A stretch of 49,252 nucleotides of DNA from Phycisphaerae bacterium (GTDB lineage: Bacteria; Planctomycetota; Phycisphaerae; Sedimentisphaerales; Anaerobacaceae), in contig JADHXR010000039.1 of assembly GCA_016782865.1 (NCBI GenBank), forward strand, positions 1-49,252. The letters are read 5' to 3'. The notes below the pieces were generated by a model. It was not told where the DNA came from. It did not search any database and saw only the letters and a program-made list of their open reading frames with translations. Within the stretch, counting starts at the first letter, position 1, and every line of letters begins with the position of its first letter. Shown here in pieces: positions 16,279-25,552 of this stretch. Position numbers and translations under genes: made by a program.

Positions 16279-16418
16279 AACGGGCGTCTGTTTAGATGTC
16301 CATGCACAGACTGTGTGTTCTGATCAGTGTTGCCAGAGACATCCCTCTGTGTCAGGATTTTTGAGCCAGTTCCTCGCTGTTAATTAATGCAGAGGGCAAG
16401 GAGTAAGGAGATCTTCCA

Positions 16419-17351
16419 ATGGCTGATATTGCCTATGTTTGTTTCTCAGACATGCATCTTGGTGAGGAAGATAGCCTACTCACAAACCTCAGGGAGGCCA
16501 GTAGTGATACGGACACAAGGCGGCCCAGCGCAGTTCTCAAAGAGCTTGTGAAGTGTTTGCGCTCCCTCGTTTCACGGAACCGGGAAGACAAGAAACCGAC
16601 ATTGATCTTGAATGGCGACATCCTCGAGCTTGCGCTTTGTACAACCAACGAAGCTGCTATGGCTTTCGAGCGGTTCATCGAGCTGGTGATGAAGAAAGGA
16701 AAGGAGCTCTTTGACAAGAGGATTATCTATGTTCCCGGTAACCATGACCATCATCTCTGGGAAACCGCTCGTGAGAGGCAGTACGTCGAGCACATTCGCA
16801 AGTCGAAGAAGAAACACTTGGATATCCCGTGGCAGGTCACTAACGCGTTCGTCGAGAAGGGGCACGGTGCCGTTGAGAGCCACTTCCTGACGACCCTGGT
16901 GCAGAGGCGTTTTCCGGATGTGGTGATCGAAGTTGCCTATCCCAATTTTGGGCTCCTGAGCAGAGATGGCGCCAGATGTGTTGTCTTCCACCACGGGCAC
17001 TTTATCGATCCTCTGTATCGCCTGATGTCCACGCTGCGAACGTTGGCCTTCTCTGGCAGCGAGGAACCAACCACCATCTGGGACATCGAGGCTGAGAACT
17101 TCGCCTGGATCGACTTCTTTTGGTCGACGCTCGGCCGCTCAGGCAACGCTGGGCGAGCTGTCGAGCTTGCCTATGAGAAAATGCATGAAGAGAAGCAGTT
17201 CAAAGAGTTCCTCTACGGTTTCTTAGACAATCTGAACGACAAGTACGATTTGCCGGGATGGGATCAGGCCACAACATGGACACTTAAGCGAATCGCCAGC
17301 CTTCTCGTGGAGAAACAGGCGGCAATCTTAGAGCGAAAGGAGCCCAGTTGA
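16419..17351 (+). CDS. Calcineurin-like metallophosphoesterase, ended early by TGA
   Basis: ATG 16419 has AAGGAG upstream. Metal-site motifs of the calcineurin-like fold are present in order: Asp11-x-His13 (SDMHLG), Asp67 (LNGDILE), Asn108-His109 (PGNHDHHLWE) and FHHGHF (~residue 190). The family needs a final GxH motif, which is missing from this frame because of a TGA at 17349-17351. The motif (FGHTHKPF) is found in the same frame 110 bp downstream. The 310-aa product would lack a metal ligand and probably be inactive unless the stop is read through. Confidence 0.8.
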   Translation: MADIAYVCFSDMHLGEEDSLLTNLREASSDTDTRRPSAVLKELVKCLRSLVSRNREDKKPTLILNGDILELALCTTNEAAMAFERFIELVMKKGKELFDKRIIYVPGNHDHHLWETARERQYVEHIRKSKKKHLDIPWQVTNAFVEKGHGAVESHFLTTLVQRRFPDVVIEVAYPNFGLLSRDGARCVVFHHGHFIDPLYRLMSTLRTLAFSGSEEPTTIWDIEAENFAWIDFFWSTLGRSGNAGRAVELAYEKMHEEKQFKEFLYGFLDNLNDKYDLPGWDQATTWTLKRIASLLVEKQAAILERKEPS

Positions 17352-17843
17352 CCTCTAACTGACAAGTTCGAGTGTAGCCTTAGATCGTTCGTCAATGACA
17401 CCCTGAAAGAGCAGATTGGCGGCGAGCGGAACGGCAACGTACCTCCTGACATTACCTTTGCTTTTGGCCACACGCACAAGCCGTTTTCGCAGGATCTGGA
17501 TACCAAGCAAAAGCCTCGGTGGATCAACGTTTACAATACCGGCGGATGGGTGGTCGAAAGCACAGCCCCACAACCCGTTCGCGGCGGTAGTGTGCTGTTG
17601 GTCGACAGGGATTTGAACAGTGCGCTCGTGCGCATGTATGATGAACAGGACGACCCGTCGCGCTATGCTGTGAAGGTGGAAGAGTCTCTTCGTGCCGGCG
17701 AGACGCCAAATCCGTTCTACCGGCAAATATCCGCCCTGGTCAATCCAACCGCCGCACCTTGGAGCAGTTTCTCGTCTGCCGTGGCCGAGGAGATCGAAAT
17801 CAGGCGTCGAAACCTTGAGGGCAGAATACATGACAAAGGATAG
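17352..17843 (+). pseudogene. C-terminal part of the metallophosphoesterase, beyond the in-frame TGA
   Basis: In the same frame as 16419-17351, codons run uninterrupted from 17352 to TAG at 17841-17843. They encode DKFECSLRSFVNDTL, then the last phosphoesterase metal-binding motif GHTHKPF, then WINVYNTGGWVV, the usual closing strand of this fold, and a helical tail. Together with the 5' part the full protein would be 474 codons plus one TGA. A single nonsense change, an assembly error or recoding are the options; I see no selenocysteine-type context. Confidence 0.75.
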
Positions 17844-18032
17844 CCGCGCCCTTGCTGAACTCGTTGCGACTCCCGTTTGTCGGAACCTTGTCCCGGCGAG
17901 GATAAGCGATGAGCAGATGCCGCACAAGCGGTAAGGATAGCCCCCGAGAAACCAAGGGCGTGCACATGGGGCCCGCATCTTCGGCCAAGTGAAGATGTGC
18001 TAACCTCGTAGAGTTGGCGCGCAGAGCAAACT

Positions 18033-18305
18033 GTGAAGACCGATCAAATGATAGGGCCCAAGAAGAATCCACGTAACTACCCACGAGGAGAGAAGATCCC
18101 ACGCGAAGATGGAATTGCAATTGCATGGCGTCTGTGCAAAGAGCACAGCGAACGGCCACCATACCCTGCGCTCAATGATCTCGCATCTCCATGGCGATGG
18201 GACCCGTACACGCCAGGCGATGACATTGGCCGACCAGTAGCAGTCCTGTGCTTTTCACCATCTGGGCAGATAGTTGCCTCATATCCATCAGCGAGTGATA
18301 CATAG
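18033..18305 (+). CDS. Possible small protein of unknown function
   Basis: This 90-aa frame starts at GTG without a clear ribosome binding site. The C-terminal half (DDIGRPVAVLCFSPSGQIVASYP) reads like a beta-rich protein, and the N-terminal half is basic and Pro-rich. No family is recognised. The stretch 17844-18410 holds no better candidate. Confidence 0.35.
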   Translation: MKTDQMIGPKKNPRNYPRGEKIPREDGIAIAWRLCKEHSERPPYPALNDLASPWRWDPYTPGDDIGRPVAVLCFSPSGQIVASYPSASDT

Positions 18306-18410
18306 CAGAGTGACTCCAGCATTAGTACGGAGGTTTCGGTTTTGCTGCGAGAAAATGCATGAATGAAGACATGCCATACTATTAGGGCCCTTGACAAAGG
18401 AGATCGCACA

Positions 18411-19061
18411 ATGAAGATTAAATGGTTCGGACACTCTGCGTTCCTGATCACGTCCGATGAGGGATGCAAAATCATTATCGATCCGTACCGATACAAGGCC
18501 TTCGAGCTCGGTTACGAAAAGATTACGGAGGAAGCACAAATCGTGGTCATCAGCCATGACCACAACGATCACGACGGTGTAAAGGAACTGCCCGGTAGTC
18601 CCACAATCGTGAGAGGTGAGGGCGTAAAAACGATTGGCAGGATCGAGTTCAAGGGGATAGTAACCTCTCATGAAGATAAGGATCTCACTCCCAACACGGT
18701 GTGGTGTTTTACTGTGGACGGCGTGAGACTGTGCCATCTGGGCGATCTCGGTTGTTCATTTGAATGCAAATTGCGTGAATTGACGGGTGGAGTTGATGTC
18801 CTGATGATACCTGTAGGTAGCGGGAAACCAACGCTTAGTGTTGAAGCTGCTCGCAGAGTTGTCGAAAAGATCAAGCCTCGGATTGTCATTCCGATGCACT
18901 ATAGAGTGCCAGGAAAATGCGACTGGGAAGATGTTCATCCTGTGGATTGTTTCTTAGTGCATGGGAACAACGTGAGACGGTTGTCTTGTTCTGAGGCTGT
19001 GTTCAGCAAAGACCGCCTTCCAGAGGTGACGGAAATTTTTGTGTTTGAGCCATCGAATTAG
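18411..19061 (+). CDS. Metallo-beta-lactamase fold hydrolase (UlaG-like)
   Basis: ATG 18411 follows AAAGGAGA directly and gives MKIKWFGHSAF, the usual opening of UlaG-type hydrolases; an in-frame ATG at 18363 is less likely. The 216-aa protein has the HxHxDH zinc motif HDHNDH (49-54), a central TSHED, the CHLGDLG motif with its metal-bridging Asp, and the closing His in IPMHYR. UlaG itself opens ascorbate-6-phosphate lactone; many relatives are unassigned metal-dependent hydrolases. No signal peptide is present, so it is cytosolic. Confidence 0.88.
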   Translation: MKIKWFGHSAFLITSDEGCKIIIDPYRYKAFELGYEKITEEAQIVVISHDHNDHDGVKELPGSPTIVRGEGVKTIGRIEFKGIVTSHEDKDLTPNTVWCFTVDGVRLCHLGDLGCSFECKLRELTGGVDVLMIPVGSGKPTLSVEAARRVVEKIKPRIVIPMHYRVPGKCDWEDVHPVDCFLVHGNNVRRLSCSEAVFSKDRLPEVTEIFVFEPSN

Positions 19062-19091
19062 GGACTATAAGTCAAGGAGAAGAAACTCCAA

Positions 19092-19175
19092 ATGGATGGT
19101 CATAATCCTGGCGAGCAGAAGGCCCATGAGAAGAAGGTCAATCATCTTCTGTATCTTCCAGCTGGAGCGTGCTGA
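19092..19175 (+). CDS. Possible 27-aa microprotein
   Basis: ATG 19092 follows AAGGAGA (19075-19081) at ~10 nt. The frame encodes MDGHNPGEQKAHEKKVNHLL plus seven more residues. The ribosome binding site is good but the ORF is very short. It may be a leader peptide or the start of a broken gene. Confidence 0.25.
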   Translation: MDGHNPGEQKAHEKKVNHLLYLPAGAC

Positions 19176-19239
19176 ATATCGGGTATGTGAAGCCGTGTAG
19201 TCGTAATCTGGCAACTTCTACTTGGTACAGAGGTGTAGA

Positions 19240-19770
19240 ATGAAAGAAGTATTCTCAATTAGAAGCCTGTTTCAGGTTCCTGATGGAACACTTGTAGAGC
19301 CGTTCTTGAACTCCAAGGACGAAAAGAGTCAGATTCCCTTCGACCTCTTGGAAGATTACAGCATTGCTGCTGGTGTAATACAGGCTAAGACCAGTTCTAG
19401 GATCCAAGTAATGCCATCTGGCACTCGAGTGACCTTCGTTCGCACGGGCAGTCTCAGGATCAAGATGAAAGCAGAATTTGACGTCGAGCCATACGATCTG
19501 GAATTGACCGCCGACCAAGCAGTAGTGACTGCTCCCGGCACTCTTCTCCAACTGATCAATGACACACTGGAGTCATGTCATGTTTTGTATATCGTGAGTC
19601 CAGCATATCTTGTCCTGCTCAACGACGACCACGTAGTCTATGACGATTCCATCATATTGGGTGAGGACTGGGACAACGTTACGTGCGTGCGATGGAATTC
19701 ACAAGAACTCCAGATAGCACGTCATGAAGCTTATATAGAACTCGCGGCCAAGAAAGTCAGGAAGTCCTAG
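19240..19770 (+). CDS. Cupin-like protein of unknown function
   Basis: ATG 19240 with AGAGGTG upstream gives 176 aa; a TTG 18 bp earlier is less likely. The middle of the protein has the strand-turn pattern of a small cupin barrel: SSRIQVMPSGTRVTFVRTG, then a second half LTADQAVVTAPGTLLQLIND and SCHVLYIVSPAYLVLL. The usual metal-binding His residues are not obvious, so it may bind a ligand without metal. It is followed directly by a hairpin overlapping the stop codon. Confidence 0.6.
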   Translation: MKEVFSIRSLFQVPDGTLVEPFLNSKDEKSQIPFDLLEDYSIAAGVIQAKTSSRIQVMPSGTRVTFVRTGSLRIKMKAEFDVEPYDLELTADQAVVTAPGTLLQLINDTLESCHVLYIVSPAYLVLLNDDHVVYDDSIILGEDWDNVTCVRWNSQELQIARHEAYIELAAKKVRKS

Positions 19771-19794
19771 GTGCCGTGTGAGCACCTAGACTTT
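19764..19794 (+). terminator. Hairpin at the end of the cupin-like gene
   Basis: Perfect 8-bp stem CTAGGTGC / GCACCTAG (19767-19774, 19782-19789) with loop CGTGTGA, extendable by AGTC/GACT-like pairs. The stop codon lies inside the left arm. Only a weak T run follows (CTTTC), so termination strength is uncertain. Confidence 0.4.
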
Positions 19795-19832
19795 CGGTAT
19801 ACGGAACCATATATACATAGTCAGATCTTTAT

Positions 19833-20456
19833 ATGAATAATGACGAAAAACACTTCAATGAACTCCAGCAGAAAACGCGGGCGATTGCGTCTACCTGGAT
19901 CTTGGCTGGCTTTGGTGCGATTGCGTATTTTATTAAAACAAACACACCTGTGTTCGAATATTTCTCTACTTACACAATGATCAATCTTGTAAGTTTAATG
20001 GTCGTGGTGGGTTTGTTCGTTCTGTGGGTATTAGATCAGCTTGTATACCAAAGATTACTAAATGCCAATTTTGTAGCAGGGCTGTATAAAGAATATACGG
20101 ACAATAGAGTTGCGCCTATCAGAATCATGATGGTAATAGGGTCTGAATACAAAGGAATGGCAAGGTGGTACAACCTTTTCTATTTTATTCCTATGTTGAC
20201 GTTTACTTTGTTCAGCAGTGCTTCCTGGATATTCGAGTTAGTAACGGTGGGGCTAGCAGAAAAGACAAGTTTCGCATCGGCCATCATTGGGATTATCCTG
20301 ATACTCATCACCACCTTAATATGGAAATATATCTACAGTAAAAAACGCGAAACGCCATTTCTCAATTTGCTCAAGTCATTTGATGACAAAGAATTCGAAA
20401 GGATAGGAAGTTCAGAAAAATGCGCCGAGATCATTCAAAAATGGGACCCAACCTAA
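19833..20456 (+). CDS. Membrane protein with about four transmembrane helices
   Basis: The 207-aa protein begins at ATG 19833; the ribosome binding site is weak. Hydrophobic segments are near residues 16-33 (TWILAGFGAIAYF), 47-71 (MINLVSLMVVVGLFVLWVL), 115-135 (FYFIPMLTFTLFSSASWIF) and 150-172 (AIIGIILILITTLIW). The C-terminal ~35 residues are soluble and charged. Unknown family. Together with the next gene it forms a pair of small membrane proteins of the same style (an N-terminal charged helix, then helices). Confidence 0.65.
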   Translation: MNNDEKHFNELQQKTRAIASTWILAGFGAIAYFIKTNTPVFEYFSTYTMINLVSLMVVVGLFVLWVLDQLVYQRLLNANFVAGLYKEYTDNRVAPIRIMMVIGSEYKGMARWYNLFYFIPMLTFTLFSSASWIFELVTVGLAEKTSFASAIIGIILILITTLIWKYIYSKKRETPFLNLLKSFDDKEFERIGSSEKCAEIIQKWDPT

Positions 20457-20577
20457 TCAAACGCTGTAAACAGGACCTCGGTGAGGCTCTGTGTCCCATC
20501 GGCCTCTTAGCGGTACTGTTAGCCCGCAAGGCTCTAGCAGGATGGAACAAGAGGTCAGGTCCTAAGGAGAAAACACT

Positions 20578-21078
20578 ATGGAACAGGGCGACAAATCTGA
20601 TAATAATATTCGTACTGAGTACGAAGCAATTTCGGCGAAGCTGAATCAGCTACCGTCTTTTAGGTTTGCTCTGGCCGGCTTCTACGTAGCAGGTGTCGGA
20701 GTTGTCGCGTCTATAGAACATCCCACGAAAGTTCACTTTATTATGTTGTTTTTGATTACTATCGCTCTTTGGTTAATCGACTTACGGACAAGAGGGCTTC
20801 TCGAAACCATCGGTAGAAGAGGGGCAGAGATAGAAAGGGTAAATTGGGGGCACTCTGGTTGGATCAGCCGCATGAGAAAAGAGGAGCCTGCAGGTCAAAA
20901 GGAAGACGGGGTAATCTTGCAAGGGCAAAAAGATACTGTCAAGTGCTTCTTCTGGAGATTCGGGCTACCACGTTGGGTCCATCATTCTCTGGGCTTTGAT
21001 ACGCTGTTTCTTGTCGTGCTGGTATACTCAGTATACCGGATACTTACGGTGACATGCTGGACGCGATACCCTCTATAG
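20578..21078 (+). CDS. Small membrane protein of unknown function
   Basis: ATG 20578 follows CTAAGGAGA. The 166-aa protein has hydrophobic segments near residues 28-46 (RFALAGFYVAGVGVV), 53-70 (FIMLFLITIALWLI) and 138-158 (TLFLVVLVYSVYRILTV), with a charged loop of ~65 residues between the second and third. No family is recognised. Confidence 0.6.
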   Translation: MEQGDKSDNNIRTEYEAISAKLNQLPSFRFALAGFYVAGVGVVASIEHPTKVHFIMLFLITIALWLIDLRTRGLLETIGRRGAEIERVNWGHSGWISRMRKEEPAGQKEDGVILQGQKDTVKCFFWRFGLPRWVHHSLGFDTLFLVVLVYSVYRILTVTCWTRYPL

Positions 21079-21278
21079 AGCTCAGATCGTTGGAGTGCCC
21101 GAAATCGAAACAGGAAATGATCCTGAAAAAGCGGCCAACGGCTTTGTCATGTGCGACAATATGATCATGGGAGCCTGCTCTCTTCTCAGGCAGTACAATA
21201 AACGTCGATTTCCATTCTATACCTTGAAAAAGCAAATCACCCTTGCATTTAGGGCCCAAAGCAATAGAATTATTCTGC

Positions 21279-22547
21279 ATGAATAATATCGAACTTACTC
21301 GTCGTGAATTTCTACAATATACGACCGGCGGCGCGCTGGCGCTGCCGGGCATTGCCGCCCTGGCTGCCGGCGCCAATTCTAAACTAGAAAACCCCCCTGC
21401 TGTCCGGGCCATCACCGGCGGGCCGAAATTCCATTGGTTCAGCTACTACGACAAGCTCCAGTTCGATCCTTCCTGCCGATATGTGCTCGGGATGGAGGTG
21501 GATTTCGAGCATCGCAGCCCGAGGCCCGACGATGTCATCAAGATCGGGATGGTGGATTTGAACGGCGGCGAGACCTGGACTCAGTTGGGCGAGAGCCGTG
21601 CGTGGTGCTGGCAGCAGGGTTGTATGCTCCAGTGGCGACCGGGCTCGAAAAACGAGATTATCTGGAACGCCCGGCAGGATGGTCGTTTTGTATGTCATAT
21701 ACTCAATGTCCACAGCGGCAAGAAGCGGACTTTGCCCCATCCGGTTTATACTGTCAGCCCCGACGGTCGCACCGCTGTGGCACCGGATTTTCGCCGGGTC
21801 CAGGATATGAGGGGCGGTTACGGATACGCCGGATTGGCCGATCCGCACGCAGACGACACGGCTCCGAAGGATTCGGGCATTTTCCGAATCGATCTCGAGA
21901 CGGGCAGCCGGGAATTGATAATATCCCTCGCCGAGATCGCAAAGTTCGGCAGTATCCCGGGCGATCCTAAGGACGCCAAGCACTATTTCAATCATCTGTT
22001 ATTCAATACCGACGGATCTCGATTCATCTTCCTCCATCGCTGGCGCGCCACGGGCCTGCGAAGTTTCGGCACGCGGATGCTCACCGCCGGAGCCGACGGC
22101 GGTGATATTTGCGTGGTCGATCCTCACGGCAAGACGTCGCATTTTATCTGGCGCGATCCCAAACATATCCTCGCCTGGGCATGGCACCCTTCGCAGGGCA
22201 ACGCATTCTACCTGTACGAGGACCGCACGGAAAACGTGGAGGTCGTCGGCAAGGGTATCATGACAAAGAACGGCCATTGCACGTACCTGCCGGGCAGCAA
22301 GTGGATATTGAACGACATCTACCCGGACAAAGAGCGAAATCAAAATGTCTATCTCTATAACACGGCCACCGGCAAAACGGTATCGTTGGGTAATTTCCAT
22401 TCGCCGCAGCAGTATACGGGAGAATGGCGCTGCGACACGCACCCGCGTTTTAGCCCCGACGGGCGAAGCGTCGTAATCGATTCGCCCCACGGCGGTAACG
22501 GCCGACAAATGTACCTGATCGATATCAGCGCAATTGTTTCATCTTGA
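21279..22547 (+). CDS. Tat-exported beta-propeller protein
   Basis: I chose ATG 21279, which places the twin-arginine motif TRREFL at residues 7-12 followed by a hydrophobic stretch and AAGA cleavage region; an upstream TTG at 21243 would bury it. The 422-aa mature domain has repeated blades with SPDG-type turns (YTVSPDGRTAV, RFSPDGRSVVI) and conserved-looking HWFSYYDKLQFDP and SRAWCWQQGCMLQW, a pattern I associate with planctomycete oligogalacturonate-lyase-like/TolB-like propellers. The function is unknown; it is a periplasmic sugar-related enzyme or binding protein at best. GC content rises clearly from here. Confidence 0.82.
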   Translation: MNNIELTRREFLQYTTGGALALPGIAALAAGANSKLENPPAVRAITGGPKFHWFSYYDKLQFDPSCRYVLGMEVDFEHRSPRPDDVIKIGMVDLNGGETWTQLGESRAWCWQQGCMLQWRPGSKNEIIWNARQDGRFVCHILNVHSGKKRTLPHPVYTVSPDGRTAVAPDFRRVQDMRGGYGYAGLADPHADDTAPKDSGIFRIDLETGSRELIISLAEIAKFGSIPGDPKDAKHYFNHLLFNTDGSRFIFLHRWRATGLRSFGTRMLTAGADGGDICVVDPHGKTSHFIWRDPKHILAWAWHPSQGNAFYLYEDRTENVEVVGKGIMTKNGHCTYLPGSKWILNDIYPDKERNQNVYLYNTATGKTVSLGNFHSPQQYTGEWRCDTHPRFSPDGRSVVIDSPHGGNGRQMYLIDISAIVSS

Positions 22548-22603
22548 GAATCAAGCAAGCAGCAAATCAGAGTTGCCCGGAAGGGCAAATGTCAGTTTCT
22601 TCC

Positions 22604-22632
22604 TTGAATCCGTCCTGTATTTGTGATAGAAT
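22604..22632 (+). promoter_or_regulatory. Predicted sigma-70-type promoter
   Basis: TTGAAT (22604-22609), a 17-bp spacer and TAGAAT (22627-22632) lie 48 bp upstream of the secreted protein gene at 22680, leaving a ~40-nt leader. Confidence 0.5.
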
Positions 22633-22679
22633 AGCCGTAGAATAATCGCTGGCCATACGTTTTCGAGGAGAACGACAAA

Positions 22680-25349
22680 ATGAGGAAACTAGCGTGGGCG
22701 CTGGCTGCCCTTTCATTCTTCTACGCCACCGCCACAGGGCGGAACCTTCTTAACTCATCAATAGCTGCCGACAATGCTATCGGTGATGGCAACAAAACTC
22801 CTGGTTATACCATCATAACGACATCTGAAATCCGGAGCGATTCTTCCCAGTTGGATAACTTCATCACCCACAAACGGTCGCTTGGATTCGACGTCCAGGT
22901 CATCACGGAAGCAGATTTCGGTGGGGGTACCGGCGATACGGCAGCGGAGAATATCCGAGCCTGGCTCCAAGGCAATTATGTGAAATACAACATCGAATAC
23001 GTCCTCCTTATTGGAGACCCGCGCCCAGATATTGGTGAAATACCAATGAAGATGCTCTGGCCGCGCTCCCATGACGCAGAGTACAGAGACGCGCCGTCCG
23101 ACTTTTACTATGCTGATCTCACCGGAAACTGGAATCTCGATGGAGATCAATTTCATGGGGAGTGGCCGGACGATTTTGGCCCAGGAGGCATAGACCGCCA
23201 ATGGGAAGTCATGGTGGGGCGAATCCCATGCTACAAAACGGAGCGTGCGCGGTTGCCCTACGCCGAATCGGTGCGGGACGTTGATACGATACTTCGTAAG
23301 ACAATAGATTATGAAGAACAGACACAATCCGGGCTCTCGACAGACTGGCGAAAGAAGGCCCTGCTGGCTATGACTATAGGCGACGGGGCATGTCGTCTCG
23401 GTGAGGCTATCTGCAATGACATCCTCATCCCTGTGGGATGGGCGTATCACCGCATGTATCAGGACGACTATATCGATGTAGACCATTGTGGTTTGCTGAA
23501 CCCGCCTCCAGAGACGACTCCGTACGCCCCGAATGATGTCTGCAATACCTGGAGGCACGGCAAGTTTGGCCTAGCGGTATGGTGGGGTCATGGCGACAGT
23601 ACAATAGACACCAGTTGCGATCCTAATGACCAGTACCCCAGTTTTGTTTTTCAAGTAGCTTGCGAAGAGGCTTATCCCGAAGAGCCGAATAACTTAGCCT
23701 ATGCGCTGCTCAAGAATGGAGTAGCGTGTACTGTAGCACCAACGAGGGAGACGTGGACGGAAATTCCTGAACCATTTTCAGGTAACGCCACTGGTTCGTC
23801 AATGGCTTATGAGTACGCGTCGAGACTTGTTGGCGGACTGACTGCCGGCCAAGCTTTGCACAGTACGAAGCAAATCCTGCCTCAACACGTTATCATTCAC
23901 TCTGGGTATTGGATGAACTTCTTAGTCTTTAATATCTATGGGGACCCGGCTCTGAGCATAGTGTCCCCAGAGAAGAGCATGGTGTATGTAGATGCCGCCG
24001 CCACGGGGGCCAATGACGGGTCGTGCTGGCCTGATGCCTACGATCACCTTCAAGACGCCCTGGCTGTTGCCGTGCCCGGCGAGGAGATTAGAATTGCCCA
24101 TGGAACATATAAGCCCGACCAGGATTCAACTTATCCCGGCGGAACAGGTGATCCGGCTGCGTCGTTTAGGCTCAAGAACGGCGTTGTTATCAAGGGGGGA
24201 TACGCAGGCGTTGGCGCAGCGGATCCCAATGCACGAGATACCAGTCTCTTTCAAACAGTTCTAAGCGGAGAAATCGGCACACCTGATGTCAATCATAACA
24301 GCTACCATGTCGTCTTCGCCGCCAGCGGAATATGTGAAGCTACGGTCCTTGATGGCCTGACAGTCACCGGCGGCCATGCGCGAGAAAGTGACCCGAACGG
24401 GGGTGGAATGTACGTTGACAAAAGTTACCCGACAGTAATCGACTGCACGTTCACGCGCAACCATGCTACTGGAAAGGGCGGCGGTGTATGTAACGCCGGT
24501 GGCAGCGTCCCAGTATTCACTGGATGCACATTTGTCAGCAACACGGCCTATCATGGTGGTGGGATGTACAACCATGGTAGTGTGATGGACAACTACGTCC
24601 ACTTGTGCAGCCCATTCCTGACCAACTGCACATTCGGCAGCAACAAGGCCCATAATGGAGGTGGGATGTACAGCATTTACAGCAATCCGACGTTGACCAA
24701 TTGCGTAATCAGTGCGAACGCGGCGCAAGAGTTTGGCGGTGGTCTGCATAATGAGGGCAGCGCCATGATTCTGGCCAATTGCGTTGTTAGCGGCAACTCA
24801 GCGGATTGGGGTGCTGGGCTAGGGAACAACTCCAGTGAGCTTTATGCGAAAAACTGCACCTTCCATAGAAACCGAGCCTGGAAGGGTGGAGGCGGTCTAT
24901 TCAAATCTTTTACCAAGGCGATATTGACCAACTGCATCATGTGGGACGATCAGCCTCATGAGATATACGATTGGGACAACGCGGACACTTTGGTCACCTA
25001 TAGCAACATTAAGACAGGTGATCACATACCTTGGCCAGGTGACGCCAATATGCGTGCCCAACCGCTTTTTGCCATGCCCGGCTACTGGGACCAAAACCGT
25101 ACGCCACAAGACGCAGGTGACGACTTCTGGGTCGACGGTGATTATCATCTGAAGTCGCGGGCGGGACGATGGCGACCAGAATGGGGACGCTTGGTTCAGG
25201 ATTGGGTTCAGGATGACGTTACCAGCCCCTGCATCGACGCAGGCGATCCCAACAGTCCCACTGGCAATGAGCCGTTTCCAAATGGCGGCATAGTCAATAT
25301 GGGTGCTTATGGCGGCAGTAGCCAGGCCAGCAAAAGCCCTGCAAATTAG
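22680..25349 (+). CDS. Secreted gingipain-like (C25) protein fused to a right-handed beta-helix
   Basis: The 889-aa protein opens with a signal peptide (LAWALAALSFFYATATG). Residues ~40-420 match the C25/gingipain layout: YTIITTSEI, a VLLIGDP strand (109-114), His304 in WWGHGD and Cys328 in VACEE as candidate catalytic pair. Residues ~435-760 are a parallel beta-helix with repeating GGGMY / NCTF-SN / GGG-N rungs, introduced by the YVDAAATGANDGS motif that is frequent in secreted planctomycete proteins. The end (NMGAYGGSSQASKSPAN) is also typical of that group. Likely a surface adhesin or polysaccharide-binding protein with a protease head; activity is unproven. It starts at ATG behind GAGGAGAACGACAAA. 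Confidence 0.88.
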   Translation: MRKLAWALAALSFFYATATGRNLLNSSIAADNAIGDGNKTPGYTIITTSEIRSDSSQLDNFITHKRSLGFDVQVITEADFGGGTGDTAAENIRAWLQGNYVKYNIEYVLLIGDPRPDIGEIPMKMLWPRSHDAEYRDAPSDFYYADLTGNWNLDGDQFHGEWPDDFGPGGIDRQWEVMVGRIPCYKTERARLPYAESVRDVDTILRKTIDYEEQTQSGLSTDWRKKALLAMTIGDGACRLGEAICNDILIPVGWAYHRMYQDDYIDVDHCGLLNPPPETTPYAPNDVCNTWRHGKFGLAVWWGHGDSTIDTSCDPNDQYPSFVFQVACEEAYPEEPNNLAYALLKNGVACTVAPTRETWTEIPEPFSGNATGSSMAYEYASRLVGGLTAGQALHSTKQILPQHVIIHSGYWMNFLVFNIYGDPALSIVSPEKSMVYVDAAATGANDGSCWPDAYDHLQDALAVAVPGEEIRIAHGTYKPDQDSTYPGGTGDPAASFRLKNGVVIKGGYAGVGAADPNARDTSLFQTVLSGEIGTPDVNHNSYHVVFAASGICEATVLDGLTVTGGHARESDPNGGGMYVDKSYPTVIDCTFTRNHATGKGGGVCNAGGSVPVFTGCTFVSNTAYHGGGMYNHGSVMDNYVHLCSPFLTNCTFGSNKAHNGGGMYSIYSNPTLTNCVISANAAQEFGGGLHNEGSAMILANCVVSGNSADWGAGLGNNSSELYAKNCTFHRNRAWKGGGGLFKSFTKAILTNCIMWDDQPHEIYDWDNADTLVTYSNIKTGDHIPWPGDANMRAQPLFAMPGYWDQNRTPQDAGDDFWVDGDYHLKSRAGRWRPEWGRLVQDWVQDDVTSPCIDAGDPNSPTGNEPFPNGGIVNMGAYGGSSQASKSPAN

Positions 25350-25552
25350 CGCACTTTCTGCCGAATTGACCAACAAATTCATGGCAGATTTCAGGAATAT
25401 TCAGATCTTTGTGGACAGTGGGCTGCAGTGATACCATCGTTTTGGTGCATACGCCTTCTCAAGCCGAAAAAGGCAAATCGTTCTTGAGTTAAAGTCTCAC
25501 CACAGATACAATCATCCGAAACATGTGAAATCCAAGAACGAATGGACAGCAG

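Noticed and set aside
17349..17351. TGA as a selenocysteine codon
   Set aside because: The site is not a catalytic position in calcineurin-like phosphoesterases and no clear hairpin of SECIS type was seen just downstream; a nonsense change or error is simpler.
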